Of a stretch of 64,000 nt of DNA, positions 25,857-37,742 are shown piece after piece. This stretch comes from Allium sativum. Taxonomy: Eukaryota; Streptophyta; Magnoliopsida; Asparagales; Amaryllidaceae. Location: the NCBI GenBank assembly GCA_030737875.1, contig CM060910.1, positions 66,720,501 to 66,784,500 on the forward strand. The letters are read 5' to 3'. The translations under genes were made by a program, and so were the position numbers. Within the stretch, counting starts at the first letter, position 1, and every line of letters begins with the position of its first letter. The notes below the pieces were generated by a model that was given only the letters and a program-made list of their open reading frames with translations, ran no database searches and had not been told where the DNA came from.

Positions 25857-26819
25857 AATAAAACTAATTATTGTATGTGTATATGGCATATATCTGTGCA
25901 TGGTTCCAAGTGTGGAGTGTGCAAATGTTCCAATAACGGGTTACATTATCTTGAGCTTAATGCTCAAACGGGATCACGATTTTTTTATTTCACATGACTA
26001 TTAAATCGATATAGCTAGAAACTCACATAATTATATGATGTCAAAAAAATTATATAACAAAAAAGGATTCAAGCTTAAAGAAGCAGACAACAAAAGAAAG
26101 CATACCACTACCAAGTTATCACTTCTTTATTGTATTACAATTTCCCTAGATATACAAAATTACTGAATTTCCAACGATGTATGAGGAATTAATATTTTCT
26201 TTGGAGATAGGTAGTATCAGGTTAAATAAATCATTATTAAACCTGCTCTAAAATTCTTAAACATAAAGAAATGTGCACAGACATGTTCCCACTAAAAAAA
26301 AGAAGCGAGGCTTAATTAAATGCATATGAAAGGATTTGCGAAATTATATCTTGAGGAAAGAAAATAACGCAATTCTGTGTAAAACATATTAATATAATTT
26401 CAAACCTTAACCTTTAGAATAAGCTCATATACATGAACATTTATTCTAAGCTAGGTCCATATTGCTCGAAATTTACTCCAAAAGAGATATCTGATATAAT
26501 CTATCCAACATATAATCATACATCCTGTAATGTTGTATACTGAACCTTGATATACCACAGTAGTGGGAATGAAGTACAAAGTATAACTAAAAAGTTGATT
26601 TGAAGGGGGAAAAAAAATCTTTTGTAGGATAGAACAATAACATTGTGCATATATGGCCAAAATCATATATGTACTGAGTAGGTAGACAATTAGGTAAAAA
26701 GGCAACAATAAGTTAAGGCTGGCAACAAATAATCGTGTAACTATGCAAGAAATTAAAGTGCAGCGGACAAAGAAAAGGGAAACGTAAGAACATACACATA
26801 TTATGAATAACATGCCACC

Positions 26820-26821
<2 letters not shown>

Positions 26822-26865
<44 letters not shown>
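26822..26865. repeat. (TA)n microsatellite
   Basis: About 44 bp of alternating TA, with a second short run at 26878-26890. Confidence 0.9.
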
Positions 26866-26866
<1 letters not shown>

Positions 26867-27114
26867 TTTTCTTGTTATATATATATATATCATTTTCATG
26901 CTCAAATAACAAGAACTGGCATGAATGTGGACAAAGCACCAATCTGCTAATGCTCAAATCGCAATGTTTTGTTAAAAAGAGACCTGTAACAATTCCAGAA
27001 CTGTCACGTACACCAAGATTACTAATAATATGCATCCTAATAGTTAGTACTTGTTTATTACTACCATCAAATTCAGACAGATAATATGACTTAATGTTCC
27101 TAAAGCAAATTTAC

Positions 27115-27160
27115 CCATTCGTCACTGGTGTATAATTAGCCCAGTAGCCAACATCCAATG
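27115..27160 (-). other. 46-nt internal-exon-like segment in the CACTA element
   Basis: The minus strand shows acceptor aaattttcag, then 46 nt readable as LDVGYWANYTPVTNG, then donor gtaaat. The shared VG-x-YWA-N core with the 24779 segment suggests duplicated exons. The function is unknown. Confidence 0.35.
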
Positions 27161-29305
27161 CTGAAAATTTAATCTATAAGTTTACATTATTAGATACATA
27201 AGATGTTCTAAATTTGAACCTAAAAGAAGATGATGAATTAATTAATTTTTTTAAAGAGATAAGATGAATACCGTCGTGAGATGTGTAAATTGAAAATTGT
27301 TTTGAATTATTTGATTTATAAAAATGGTTATCTCATGCATATATAAAGATAGTTGATCAAATTTTTCCATCACCCATCAGCAATTTAGCAAAGTTTCACA
27401 GTGGATGAAAAGTAAATTGATACTCAAATTTGTGATACGTACCCGAAAATGATCTTTCAATTGATGCTTAATCTTCCTACATGTTCATACTGTTCATTCA
27501 CTTCTTGTTTTCAATTACAATTGAATACTTTTTGCCAATTTTCTTTTTGAACCACCATTTCATCAAAAAAAAAAAATCTCTTTAAATTTTCTTTAAGATG
27601 TAAAAATGATCCAGTATTTGGTCTTTAGAAAACAGCAATAGTGTTGGCTTCAATTTGAAAATGATTATTAAGGTTTAGAAAATAGTAGTATTTAATTTTG
27701 GAACCAACACTCTTTTGATTGCATCAAGTTTGGAAGCAAAGAGTTCTATCCACGGGACCACGTAGAAAACAGAATCAATCTGATTGTTTTGCACTCTACA
27801 TCTGTTCAAGTGTTAGAAACATTATTCTCAATTAGCCCTTAGATTCAACGATGGCAATAGGGGAGAGACCTACATTGGTAACACTTGACGTCATGTGAAC
27901 AAAATGGAATATGATATACATCCAAAAATATATGAACTTTGGTCCAATATAAAATAAAAAAGCTAAAATCTCAATTTTATTAAAAAGCATTAAATTGTGT
28001 TCACTGTGTAATTCCGATTAGCTGTCAATATTAACATTTTTTCAATCAAGCATGTCTTCATCATCTAAGATATTTGTTACTTTAAGGCAAACTATAAGCT
28101 TGTTTTCTTCAATTAGACTAAAAGTATAAAACTTTGCATTTGTTTTTCATGGCTGTATTTCTAGGGAAAACAATCTGGTTATCGCTGTTTGATTCAGAAT
28201 ATGTTCTAAATTTGAAATTCAAAGATAACTTATTGTTATTTCATAAGTGGTAAATATTTAAAAATGAATAGTGTCCTATATTAGGAAAATAAGATATTAC
28301 TTCAAGTATTTTGAGACGTATGCAAATTATCATCTCATAAGAACTAAGATATGCATCAAAATTTCCTCGGTTTATTCTTTTTATTTAAAGTAGATCAATA
28401 TTGTGGATGACAATTTCCACAGGAATTATTAATAAAACACACATGGGGAATAAATTCTAGTAGGCTAATCTAATAATAGTCTAAAATTATTTGTGGGCAA
28501 CAAAATTTAAACTATATTATAGATCAGAAAACTAACATAATTTAGACATATGTCAGTGTAAGATGATTTAAAAAGATGCAAATGCAATTTCCAATACTAT
28601 CATCTAGAATCTCCTTTTTATTTTTACTTCAACAAAAAAAAGAGCCTTCAAACAATTTATGCATAACAAAATGATCAAATATTGTAAACATTACAGAAAA
28701 TGGCAACATTTGAAATCACTCATATTCCCATTAAGCCAAGCCGACTTCAATCAAGACTAGAATGCCTATATATAAATAATTTGTTGTGCTATAACAAGGG
28801 TGTATTCATGTTTTATTAGTTATAAACGTATGGCACAGGATATTGCTCTACACAAGTAATACAGTTGTTTTAAAAGCACAATTTGCTTTCATGTATTCAA
28901 AACCTTAATCCTTGAACCTGACATGCAAAAGTCTTGCATTACTGTTTCTTGACTTAGCTCTTAGAAATCATTATTGATTTACATGTGATTAATACCAGTT
29001 TTAACTTTTTATTTATGAAAGCTTCATTTTCAAATTATTTCTAGTCATCTTTCTTTCATCAAAGATGAGTATGATCACCTTAAGTCTTGTAATAGGGAAC
29101 AAATTTGTAGACTACAGTATGATTCTAAAAGAAATTAAATGATTTCCATTCAGCTAAGATAAGAAAAATTGTGGTCTTTACCTTATTATTCATAAATTGA
29201 AAAAGAAGCCAAAAACAGAAATTAGAGAAATCAAGGATTCGAAGTTTAATCGTACGGAAGAAACAAGAGGAAATAATAAAAGGAGAAACATAAATTGAAA
29301 CAAAC

Positions 29306-29470
29306 CTAAGAAATTAGTTGAACGATTGTTGTTGAAGGATTGCGATGATGTGGAGAAACTTGCCGTTGTGAAGGAAAAGGATGGAGAGCGCGATCGATTT
29401 GGGGGGATGCAGACGCCGGATGAAGTCGCAAAACCCTAAAGATGAGCAGCTGCCAACTGGGATTTCTGGA
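29306..29470 (-). other. first-exon/5'-leader-like segment in the CACTA element
   Basis: A GC-richer patch in AT-rich surroundings. On the minus strand it ends at ttcttag|gtttg, a plausible donor. It contains tagggttttgcgac and CT-rich stretches like a plant 5' leader, with no ATG after the leader's first few bases. Together with the mini-exons at 27115, 24779 and 21848 it outlines a minus-strand intron-rich unit, but this is inference. Confidence 0.3.
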
Positions 29471-29605
29471 ATGCTTTCTCATAAAGAAACGCGCTGATCT
29501 ATTTTTTGATGGTAAATTTTAGCAAAGCCCTTCGCATAAAACAAAGCAGAAAGTTATGACGTAAATTGTTTTTAAATGTATTGATTGGTACACAAAAGAC
29601 AGGAA

Positions 29606-29923
29606 GGTAGCGTTTGGTTTATTTTGTGTTTTGCATTTTTAGTTTTCGGCGTTAATTATGAAAGTTGTGAAGATTTGAAGTGTAGCGGTGGTGATGGATC
29701 AAAGAGAAAGGGAATGACGGAGGGGACCGCGGGAATGGTGGATAGACGGATTTGTTATTGTCATTTCCTTGTTTCTTAAAATAGAAAAATAAAAAAAAGT
29801 TGTTTTCGGTTTTGTGTGTTAACTCCGTTTTGTAAAACGGTCATTTTTCACGATATATGTGCATTGTCGGTATTTTTGTATGTGTGAAAACTCAAAATTG
29901 AAAAATCTAAACCAAACGCTACC
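29606..29923. mobile_element. Tourist-like MITE, copy 1 (318 bp)
   Basis: Perfect 16-bp terminal inverted repeats (ggtagcgtttggttta). A 3-bp duplication gaa flanks it (29603-29605 and 29924-29926). Internal blocks such as gttttcggttttgtgtgttaac and ggaggggaccgcg match the second copy at 37927-38241. The TIR type and 3-bp duplication point to PIF/Harbinger, although gaa is not the usual TTA target. Confidence 0.8.
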
Positions 29924-30524
29924 GAAATTTTTGTTCATTTCTACTAAAACAAAAACAAAGTGAACTGTTATAAATTTTGAAAACTTTGGTGTGGTTACGG
30001 GTTAACATTGAATTTATTAAAATCATTTAGTACTTTCCAAATAAAAAATGTGAATGTAAGAAAACTAAGCGAAGATTGAACAAAAAAATTTAAAATTTTT
30101 GTTAAGTAAAGTCGATTACCCAACACATATCAATACGAGGGCTTCTCTTTTAATAATTTAAAAACACCACCAGCATAAAGTAGAAATGCCACAATAAAAA
30201 TTATTACAACAAAAAATACTGCTAATATTGACTTATAGCGACATAAAGTTATGTAGATAACGAGAAAGATAGAGTCATTTTCTTTTACGACGCTTTTAAT
30301 AGGTAGTAAATGAAAACAATTTTGAATGAATATTATTATTTTTATTTATGTGGTTATTTACGACGCATAATAGAATCACAAGTAATAAAAAACAATTTGT
30401 TGAAGCATTCACTACTTATAATAGTTGCGTCATAATCGTGTGTAGTAAATATTGGTTTTTTACAACATATAATTTTACATCGCAAATACTTGCGTAGCTA
30501 AAGGGTATATTTGTTGTAGTGCTT

Positions 30525-31852
30525 GAAGCATTAGACCGTGCCTCACTTAGGGTACTGGGGTCAGCGCGAGGAGGAGAAGGCAGCGTAGGGTTCGGTTTGC
30601 TGGTGTAGGCTAGAACAGAGGGTTCATGATGATGGGTTACGGGTGCCGCAATGTTCGGGCGGTCTGCTCCTTGCATGTTCAAGGCTTGTGCAGCGGTGGT
30701 ACGGTCACCGAAGAAAGGTGACGGTCCATGAAGACGACGCGGTGGACATGAAGGTCGTGGGGATGGCCATGTTCCTCGATAGCCGGGACATGGGGTGGTC
30801 TTTGGTGGTGGTCGCCGTTGACTACAGTAAGCGATGAGGTCAGTGAAGCGGAGAAAGGGCGACGGTCTTAATTGAACTCGCAGTGGCCATCGTTTCCGAC
30901 TTGAGAGGAAATGGAATTTTGGGACATAATTAATTTGGGGAGAAATGAATCGGTGGTGGTGAAGCAATTATTTTGCTGTTGCGAACAATGAAAAGGGAAA
31001 GGAGGAAAGCGTTTTCTGTTGTGAATGAAACAAATAGGGTACGCACCTTTTTATAATACAATCGAAGGGAACACACAACAGACGAGAACAACAACGTGGA
31101 ATGATTTCAAACAAAAGACAACAGGTGTTAAATTTTACAGTAAAACAAGGACAGATGGTAAATAGTTTCCACCGCCCAAATTTGAAATAAGATTTATCAG
31201 ATATAATTTGAAAGTTGCTTAACAAAGGCACTGTTGGACTAACCTTACTAGTGAATGATGTAAAATGTTAGACTGAACCCAGCTGAAGTGAAAACGTTGA
31301 TTATGCATTGAAATTTGTTATCAATTTAACAACTACTAACTATAATTTAAATTTAGCGTAACGCAATGGTACACTTAATAAATTAAATTTTCAAAGTTTG
31401 CGATATAATTCCAACAATTATCAACCTATTAAATCATGAAAACGTTGTTTATTACACGATTCAAATTTCTTTGTTAAAATAAAACGTTTCTTTACAAAAA
31501 TTACAAAATATATTCTTCAACGTTTACTTTAGTTTACACGTTAAATTCCAAATATTCAAACAACTAAAAATTAATTAATATTGTTTGCTCTAATACCCGT
31601 TCATTTTGAAATTTACATAAGGAATTCTAATTTAAAAGTAAATTCGAATAAATGCAAATTTATTATGACTTTCTCAAAACATTCACGATGAGGTTTAACT
31701 TATGAAAAGGATTTTATTAAAATAAACTTAAATATCGCTCAAAATAAACAAAATTCCAAATTATATAATAAAATCCCAATATAATTATTATTTTATCGTT
31801 AAATCTAAAATAAATTTATATTATTAAACATCAAAATTACTGGTTCGTTAAA
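30525..31852 (-). repeat. element B 5' LTR, second part
   Basis: It continues the long LTR after the CACTA insertion. From 30661 it aligns with 16095-17285. It ends gttaaa where the other LTR ends attaca, so the terminal CA has mutated. Confidence 0.85.
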
Positions 31853-33283
31853 CCACTCTCGGATCGGCTCACCCTAGCTCGGCATGACCGTGTTGTACAT
31901 GTAGTGAAATATCCGGATCGGCTATGCTGATCCAGTGTTGAACATTATATCTAGATCAGCTATGCCGATCCGGAATTGCTTCTGGTTCTCGGGTCGAAAA
32001 GGCCGACCGAGAACTATTTTGATCTGATCTGGATCGAAAGTGTTGATTCGGATCCTCAGCCTCCAGTGAATTGAACCCTAAACTCAAACACCGAACTGAG
32101 ATCCTCAATCCTTCTTCCCTGTTGCTCGTTTTCGGTTTTTGCTTATGGTCGATCTGAACCTGGCCGACCCGAACTTCAAAGCCCCATAACTTCAGCTTCG
32201 AACGACTTGAAATTATACATATAGCCTCCTAGGACCTTCCTTGTCGTCCCTACCTGTTTTCATCTGATTCTAATGACTTTTATCCTGATTGGCCTGATCG
32301 GACCAACCTAGCCGACCCGAAACCTGTAATACTTCCAAAATGGTCTTTAACGTCCTATTTCGTCATTCGACGGTGTTTTCATCCATTCTAACATTCCTAG
32401 ACAATGAATTAACATACCCAACAACTGAAACAAATATAAATCAAACATATAAGACCAAAACACCCAAATAAGCATGGTTTTCCCTTAATCCCCTAAATTT
32501 CGGGATTCACAAAGTAAACCCAGATCAACCCAAACTTTCATATGTGCCATTATAGGATTAATAACGAATTATGAGCATTTTTCTATATTTTTATGAGATG
32601 TCAACATGTTAATTTGGCCTACTTAGCAAGTAAGAACACTATTACTCACCTTGATTGCCCCGAAGTTATTAGATCTGAAATTGATGATGATTTGGCTCGG
32701 ATCCCAATGCTATGCAGCAGCCCCAATCTTGATTTGATGTTGAGGTAATTAAATCTTCATAATATTAAGTTTAGGCTAATTAAAGAAGCGATTAGAAGGT
32801 GTTTTAGAGGATGGAAGCCATTAGAGGTTGATGCAACCTTTCTTGAGAGTTGTGAAAATGAGAATGAATGGTTCTCTTACCCAGTCAGCTCCTACATAAT
32901 TATATTCCTGAAATGGACTTTGGGCCCTCCCACTAATGATCTTACTCACCCCAAAAAAGCTATCTAAACTAGTCCATATCTTAATTCAATCATTCCTCTC
33001 AAACGGTTAGTCCGTTTGACCAATGTAACCACACAACAGAATGGGAAACCATCTTCCTAATCCAATGGTAGTGGATTTACATCTAAATCCCTTAGCCATC
33101 TAAAGTTATGGGCGAAACAAGATTTGCCATGGGTTAAACAGTCACATTAAAATTCGGTAAAAATGCTGAAAGTAGGAAATGACCATACTGGTCATCCCCT
33201 AAAGTTATATAATCATACGACATCATATGAAGATAAAATAAATATTCTACGATCCTCCGATACATAGACTGCGGGTCGTTACA
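31853..33283 (-). repeat. element A 5' LTR, second part
   Basis: It continues 14866-16004 after element B and aligns with about 8650-10077. It ends gggtcgttaca. Several ggatcgg-ctatgc-type motifs recur at 31855-32040. Confidence 0.85.
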
Positions 33284-33288
33284 ATAAT

Positions 33289-33600
33289 TATATCCTGATT
33301 CAGGTGCAACGAATCATGTGACAAGTAACCTTTTGAACTTAAATCTTGCCAATAAAAATCACTCAGGTATGCACTCTGTTTGGATGGAGAATGGTGAAAC
33401 TGTAAGTATATCACATGTTGGTTGTGGTTACATTAGAGGTAAAAGGGAACTCTACCTTAATAATTTGCTTAGAATACCCAAGATATAGAAAAACTTAATG
33501 AGTGTATGATAATTTGCTAATTATAGCAAAGAATACATTGAGTTTTACCCAAAATTCTATCATGTTAGAAATTTACTATTGACATGCTTTTTGGTTGAAG
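33289..33600 (+). pseudogene. copia protease fragment
   Basis: Directly after element A the copia frame resumes with the active-site motif PDSGATNHVTSNL, at about 33297-33340, followed by VGCGYIRGKREL-type sequence. The stop at 33489 and later frame changes break it. It confirms that element A split the copia gene between gag and protease. Confidence 0.75.
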
Positions 33601-34880
33601 CTGTCACACGTCAATAAGATCGTCATCAAACACAAAGCGATTTGGTCGAAGTCGCGACGTAAGCATTAAAATGGCCAAAAACCGCTTTAGATGACTTCTG
33701 TTAGGCCTGAAAACATGGATTACAATGCCTCACATGATAACTCTTGTAGCCCTCCAAGTTAGCTTGAGATACAACTTTCGTTGACCCAAACGGCCTTATG
33801 GTTTGAAAGTTACCCCTGTTTCCGTGAGCGTGTGCAGAAATTTGCATCACCAGCATCGCGTCGTATCACAAACATCGCCTCAGGTCGCATCACATCCCTC
33901 CACCTTGCTCCATTGCCTCACATCCAGCGGCATCTCGCATCCCTCCACATCACCTCCAAAATATTGCATCCCGCATCCTCCCAGTTCACCATTGTTCGCA
34001 TCCCTCAAGGATGCGAAAATTCGCATCCCTAGGATGCGAGTTTTCACATCCCTTAGATGTTAAGGCACAGGCTCGCATCCCCCCTGGGGGAATGTGAAAT
34101 TTCCTAAAGCACAATTATGTGATGCATTTTTTCTGAATTCGGAGGATGTGATGCGATTTTCTTGATGCGACGAGACCTTTGATGCATTTTTCTTACCCGA
34201 GCATGATGTGATGCAAATTTTCATATGTGATCTCTCTAAGACGCAATTTTCTGATAGTGGGTCCCAAATCCTACCTACTCCTACCTAACCCACTCACTTA
34301 TAAATAGCCCCACGTTTGGCCTTCATTTGGATCTTTAACCCTTGCATTTTTGGACTTCTTGGAGCTCTCAAGCATCATTAATAGCAGCCACTTTCTTCTC
34401 CATGACCATTGGACATCACATGGACCGTTAAAACGATGGATATATGTTTTCCATCAACTTTTGGACATCTACAAACATAATTACATTGTTTTTGGACTGA
34501 ATTGGACATATTTGGATTTCTTGAACATGAAGACATAGTAAACCAAATCAATCAATTTTTCACCCAATAAAGAAGAAGAGCATTTTAGTCATTTAGAATT
34601 AACAATCATTTTTTTAATTATAGCGCATTGTACTTGAATATTGTTCGAACTCGTACAACTTTATAATCAGAAATTGTATGATGAATGATTACTATGAAGT
34701 GGACGTGGGCGTTAGTGCCAAACCACTATAAAAAGTTATGGTCTACCGCATTATTTTTTTGGATTTGGATTACTGTTTTCATATTACATGTACATTCGAG
34801 GGTTGGCTTGTGTTGAATCCACGACAATTCCCCTCAACAACACTTAATAAAAAAAATTATTATTGGGTAGATTGGATAAA
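33600..34880 (+). mobile_element. LTR-like insertion (possible solo LTR) in copia pol
   Basis: This block interrupts copia between protease and the integrase lead-in. It starts with TG (tgtcacacg), has a TATA box (tataaata near 34301), and later a tggacgtgggcg ... aaaccactataaaaa block like plant LTR U5 regions. Its middle (33850-34230) is packed with gcatccc/ggatgcg motifs. No gag or pol lies inside and no second copy was found, so a solo LTR is likely. The right edge and target duplication were not resolved. Confidence 0.45.
34301..34308 (+). promoter_or_regulatory. candidate LTR TATA box
   Basis: tataaata followed by gccccacg, in the middle of the LTR-like insertion, as expected for a U3/R promoter. 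Confidence 0.4.
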
Positions 34881-34916
34881 GGTTTTGTACAAGTTCAGGA
34901 GTGTGAAGTCAAGACA

Positions 34917-35470
34917 TGCCACTGATAATGGAAATTGGTGCAATAATGTTAAAATTTTTGATGCAAAAAAATGTAACCAACGTATTTGATGATTGGCATT
35001 GTAAATTGGGTCACCCAAGCATAAAGGCTGTGAGACATGTCTTAAATGAAAATAAAGTTGATTTTGAATGCATACCTGGGCCATATGTTTGGAAATATTA
35101 TCAAATTGGAAAAGTCACAAATTGCCTTTATGTAGATAAGACACCGTATACGGTAGGCCACTTGAGTTAATTGTTGCAGACGTGTGGGAACATCACCAGT
35201 GAAGTTAGGTCAAGGACACAAGTATTATCTTTCTTTTGTTGATGCCTTTATAAGGCATACATAGATATATTTCTTTAAGAATAAATCAGAAGCATGTAAT
35301 ATAACAATACAGTTTGTAGTATTTGTAGAAAAACTAACGAATTGTACTGCTAAAACTACGCAAATTGATCGCGATACATAATTTAAACCACTAAAGAAAT
35401 TTTTTGATCATAAGGGTATCATGCATAAAATAACCTACACACATACGTCTGAATAATGGGATAGTGAAGA
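34917..35470 (+). pseudogene. copia integrase
   Basis: The GAG-pre-integrase motif DDWHCKLGHPS lies near 34990-35020. The integrase core begins near 35165 (IVADVWG, then GHKYYLSFVDAF and KNKSEA), the usual copia order. Stops and shifts occur throughout, so it is non-functional. Confidence 0.75.
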
Positions 35471-36310
35471 GAAAACATAGACACATTGTTGAGATAGGGC
35501 TAAAACTGATGTCATAAGCATCTCTGCCACTGAAATTCTGGACAAAGGCATTTGCAACTTCAGTGTATTTAATAAACAGAATCCCACTAAATTTTTGAAA
35601 AATAAATGCCCTTATAAAATGACGCTTGATGTCAAGCCAAATTATTATGAATTAAAAGATTTGGATTTCTATGTTTTCCCTGTCTTAGACCTTATAACAA
35701 GCACAAATTAAGTATGAGATCCACCTCATGTACATTTTCTGGATATGCAAATAAACAAAAAGCCTATAAATGTTTAAGTGATAGTGGAAGACCATATGTT
35801 TCTAGACATGTAGTGTTTAACAAGCATATATCTCTCTTTGCAGGGAAGGAAATCAAAACAACTAAAAGAATTATCACTTTTGGAAAAAAATTGGTGCCAC
35901 CACCTAATTATCTAAGTGCGTGACGGACAGCGACAGACATGAAGATCAAGATAAAAGTGAAGATTTCCATAGTGTGCCAAGTACAAATGCAACTATAGTT
36001 CAACTGGTTCAACAAATGATGGATGTCAGGCATACCAAAATGTTGCTAATCAAGAGAGCATGGGTGCACAAGATACTAACATTAACGTTGAAGAATCATC
36101 AAGCACAAGAAAACAAGTTGAAGATCATCCACACAACCAAAATGAAGATCTAATGATGACAAGGGCCAAAAGTGGCATATTTAAACATAAATTATATGCT
36201 GCTACATGTAATGACAGAGAATCAGTTAAATATAATGAAGAAATCAAAAATGAAAAGTGAAAGAGTGCCATGGATGAAGAATATATGCTTTAATTAAGAA
36301 AAAAACATAG
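35471..36310 (+). pseudogene. copia integrase to RT linker
   Basis: Fragments of the integrase C-terminal part appear at 35714-35923 (CTFSGYANKQKAYKCL, then YVSRHVVFN), which is the typical copia RHVVFDE-type block. A polar linker rich in S, N, E and Q follows in 35920-36260. The stops make the region non-coding now. Confidence 0.65.
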
Positions 36311-37135
36311 AGTTTGGTCCTAGCACTCACTGACAAAAATATAATAGGGTGCAAGTGGGCTTACAAATTAAAAAGGAAAGCAGATGACAACATATTAAAG
36401 TATAAAGCCAGGTTGATTGCTAAAGATTACACACAAGAATTTGGGTTTGATTTTAATGAGGCATTTTCCTCAGTAGTGAAGCCGACAACCATCAGAATTA
36501 TAATCAGCATTGCATAAACAATGGTGCATAAGACAACTTGATGTCTACAATGTTTTTTTAAATGGGGATCTACAAGAGGACGTCTACATGCAGCAACCAG
36601 AGGGTACAAGAGTGACAAAGAGGAAAACCTAGTCAGCAAGCTACTCGAGGCCATATATGGGTTGAAATAAGCCTCAAGAATATGGTATGATAAACTTAAA
36701 GTCACTTTTGTAAGGCTGTGATCACTACATCTATGTCAGACAACTCATTGCGCATTAAAAGGAATGATGACAGTGTCACATATATCTAGTGTATGTTGAT
36801 AACATACTAATTACTAGAAGCAACAAAACCAAAATCAATAATGTTATGGACTATTTGAACCAAGCATTATCCATCAAGTATTTGGGAACCCTAAACTACT
36901 TCTTAGGGATTCAAGTGATTCAAAAATCCAAATCAGATATTTTGTTTGCTCAAAAGAAATATATTTCTGAACTACGCATGCATGCTAAGATGGAAAAAGC
37001 TAAACCAATGACAACTCCTATGACTAGTAATCTGAGATTGTCGAAATGCAAAGATGAAGCAATCAAGAATATCAAGAAATATAGAAGCATGTTGGTGCTT
37101 TACAATATGTCACAGTGATCAGACCAAAACTATGT
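36311..37135 (+). pseudogene. copia reverse transcriptase
   Basis: RT sequence starts at 36314 (GCKWAYKLKRKADDNI, KARLIAKDYTQEFGFDFNEAFS). The [17 protein letters not shown] block is near 36540. The catalytic box at about 36789 reads YVDN in place of YVDD, which removes an essential aspartate. The conserved YLGTLNYFLGIQV follows. Several frame changes separate these blocks. Confidence 0.85.
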
Positions 37136-37742
37136 TTTAGTGTCAATAAAGTCCGCCAATTTATGCAATCTCCTCTCACAAAACATTGATGTGTAGTAAC
37201 GATATTCTACTATATCTAAAAGGACACTTGAGTACGACGTAACTTTAAAGACAGTTGCATATACAAGCTTACAACGATGCAGATTGGGCATCTGATCCTG
37301 CTGACCGTAGATCCACCACCGGATACTGCATATTCATGGGCTCAAAACCTATTTCATGGTGCTCAAGAAGTAGCCAACCATTTCCCGCTCAAGCATTGAT
37401 GCATAGTATAGATCAGTAGCAAGCACAACAATGGAAATCATGTGGATAAACTATCTCACTCATGAACTAGGTTTTCAATCCATTAAGAAGCCGACGATTT
37501 GGTGTGACAATTTGAGCACCGGATCTCTCTACACTAACCTATACAGTGTGCACGCACAAAGCACATCGAAATCGACCTATACTTTGTGTGTGAGAAGATA
37601 ATGGCTGGGAGATTGGAAGTTAATCACGTACCTGCCTTTTTCTAGAATGCGAATATTCTCACAAAGCCATTTTCATCAAAGAATTTTTTAAGATTTAGAG
37701 GAGACCTGAGAGTTTGCAATAGCGACAGTAAAGAAGGGACAA
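37136..37742 (+). pseudogene. copia RNase H and 3' end of pol
   Basis: RNase H is recognised by NDADWASDPADRRSTTGYC and SKPISWCS near 37265-37370. Later blocks are TMEIMWINYLTHELGF and WCDNLST. The tail near 37655 (ILTKPFSSKNFLRFRGDL) is the usual copia pol end. The purine run aaagaaggga just before 37743 may be the polypurine tract. Confidence 0.8.

Larger units (their letters stand above)
20682..30521. mobile_element. CACTA (CMC/EnSpm) transposon, 9.84 kb
   Basis: The ends are inverted: cactacaacaaa at 20682 and its complement, tttgttgtagtg, ending at 30521. The 3-bp target duplication ctt flanks it (20679-20681 and 30522-30524). Sub-terminal regions carry many gcgac/gtcgc motifs (20700-20910 left, 30235-30500 right), as usual for this superfamily. 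No recognisable TNPD-type transposase reading frame exists inside, so it is non-autonomous or very decayed. Several spliced-exon-like segments lie on the minus strand. It is inserted in the 5' LTR of element B. Confidence 0.9.
16005..31852 (-). mobile_element. non-coding LTR element (B), LARD-like
   Basis: B is inserted in the 5' LTR of A with a 5-bp duplication ccact (16000-16004 and 31853-31857). It has one short LTR (16005-17285) and one long LTR (18646-31852, containing a CACTA element). A reversed primer-binding site lies at 18628-18643 and a reversed polypurine tract at 17286, so it lies on the minus strand. The 1.36-kb internal region has no gag or pol, so it must have depended on other elements to move. 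In a sample of about 130 bp the LTRs differ at roughly 6%. Confidence 0.85.
7517..33283 (-). mobile_element. decayed Ty3/gypsy chromovirus (element A)
   Basis: An element on the minus strand with LTRs at 7517-10077 and 14866-33283, the second split by element B. Without B it is about 9.9 kb, almost the size of element C (9,898 bp). Its LTR begins tgtaacgacccgca on the minus strand, as in C, so both belong to one family. The flanking 5-bp sequences are agaat (7512-7516) and ataat (33284-33288), a duplication with one change. It interrupts the copia element between gag and protease. Confidence 0.9.

Noticed and set aside
20682..30521. CACTA element as an autonomous copy
   Set aside because: No transposase-like frame of useful length was found on either strand.
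30416..30967. 183-codon open frame on the minus strand, proline- and arginine-rich
   Set aside because: It spans the right end of the CACTA element and the LTR of element B, has low-complexity composition and no domain. It is taken as chance.
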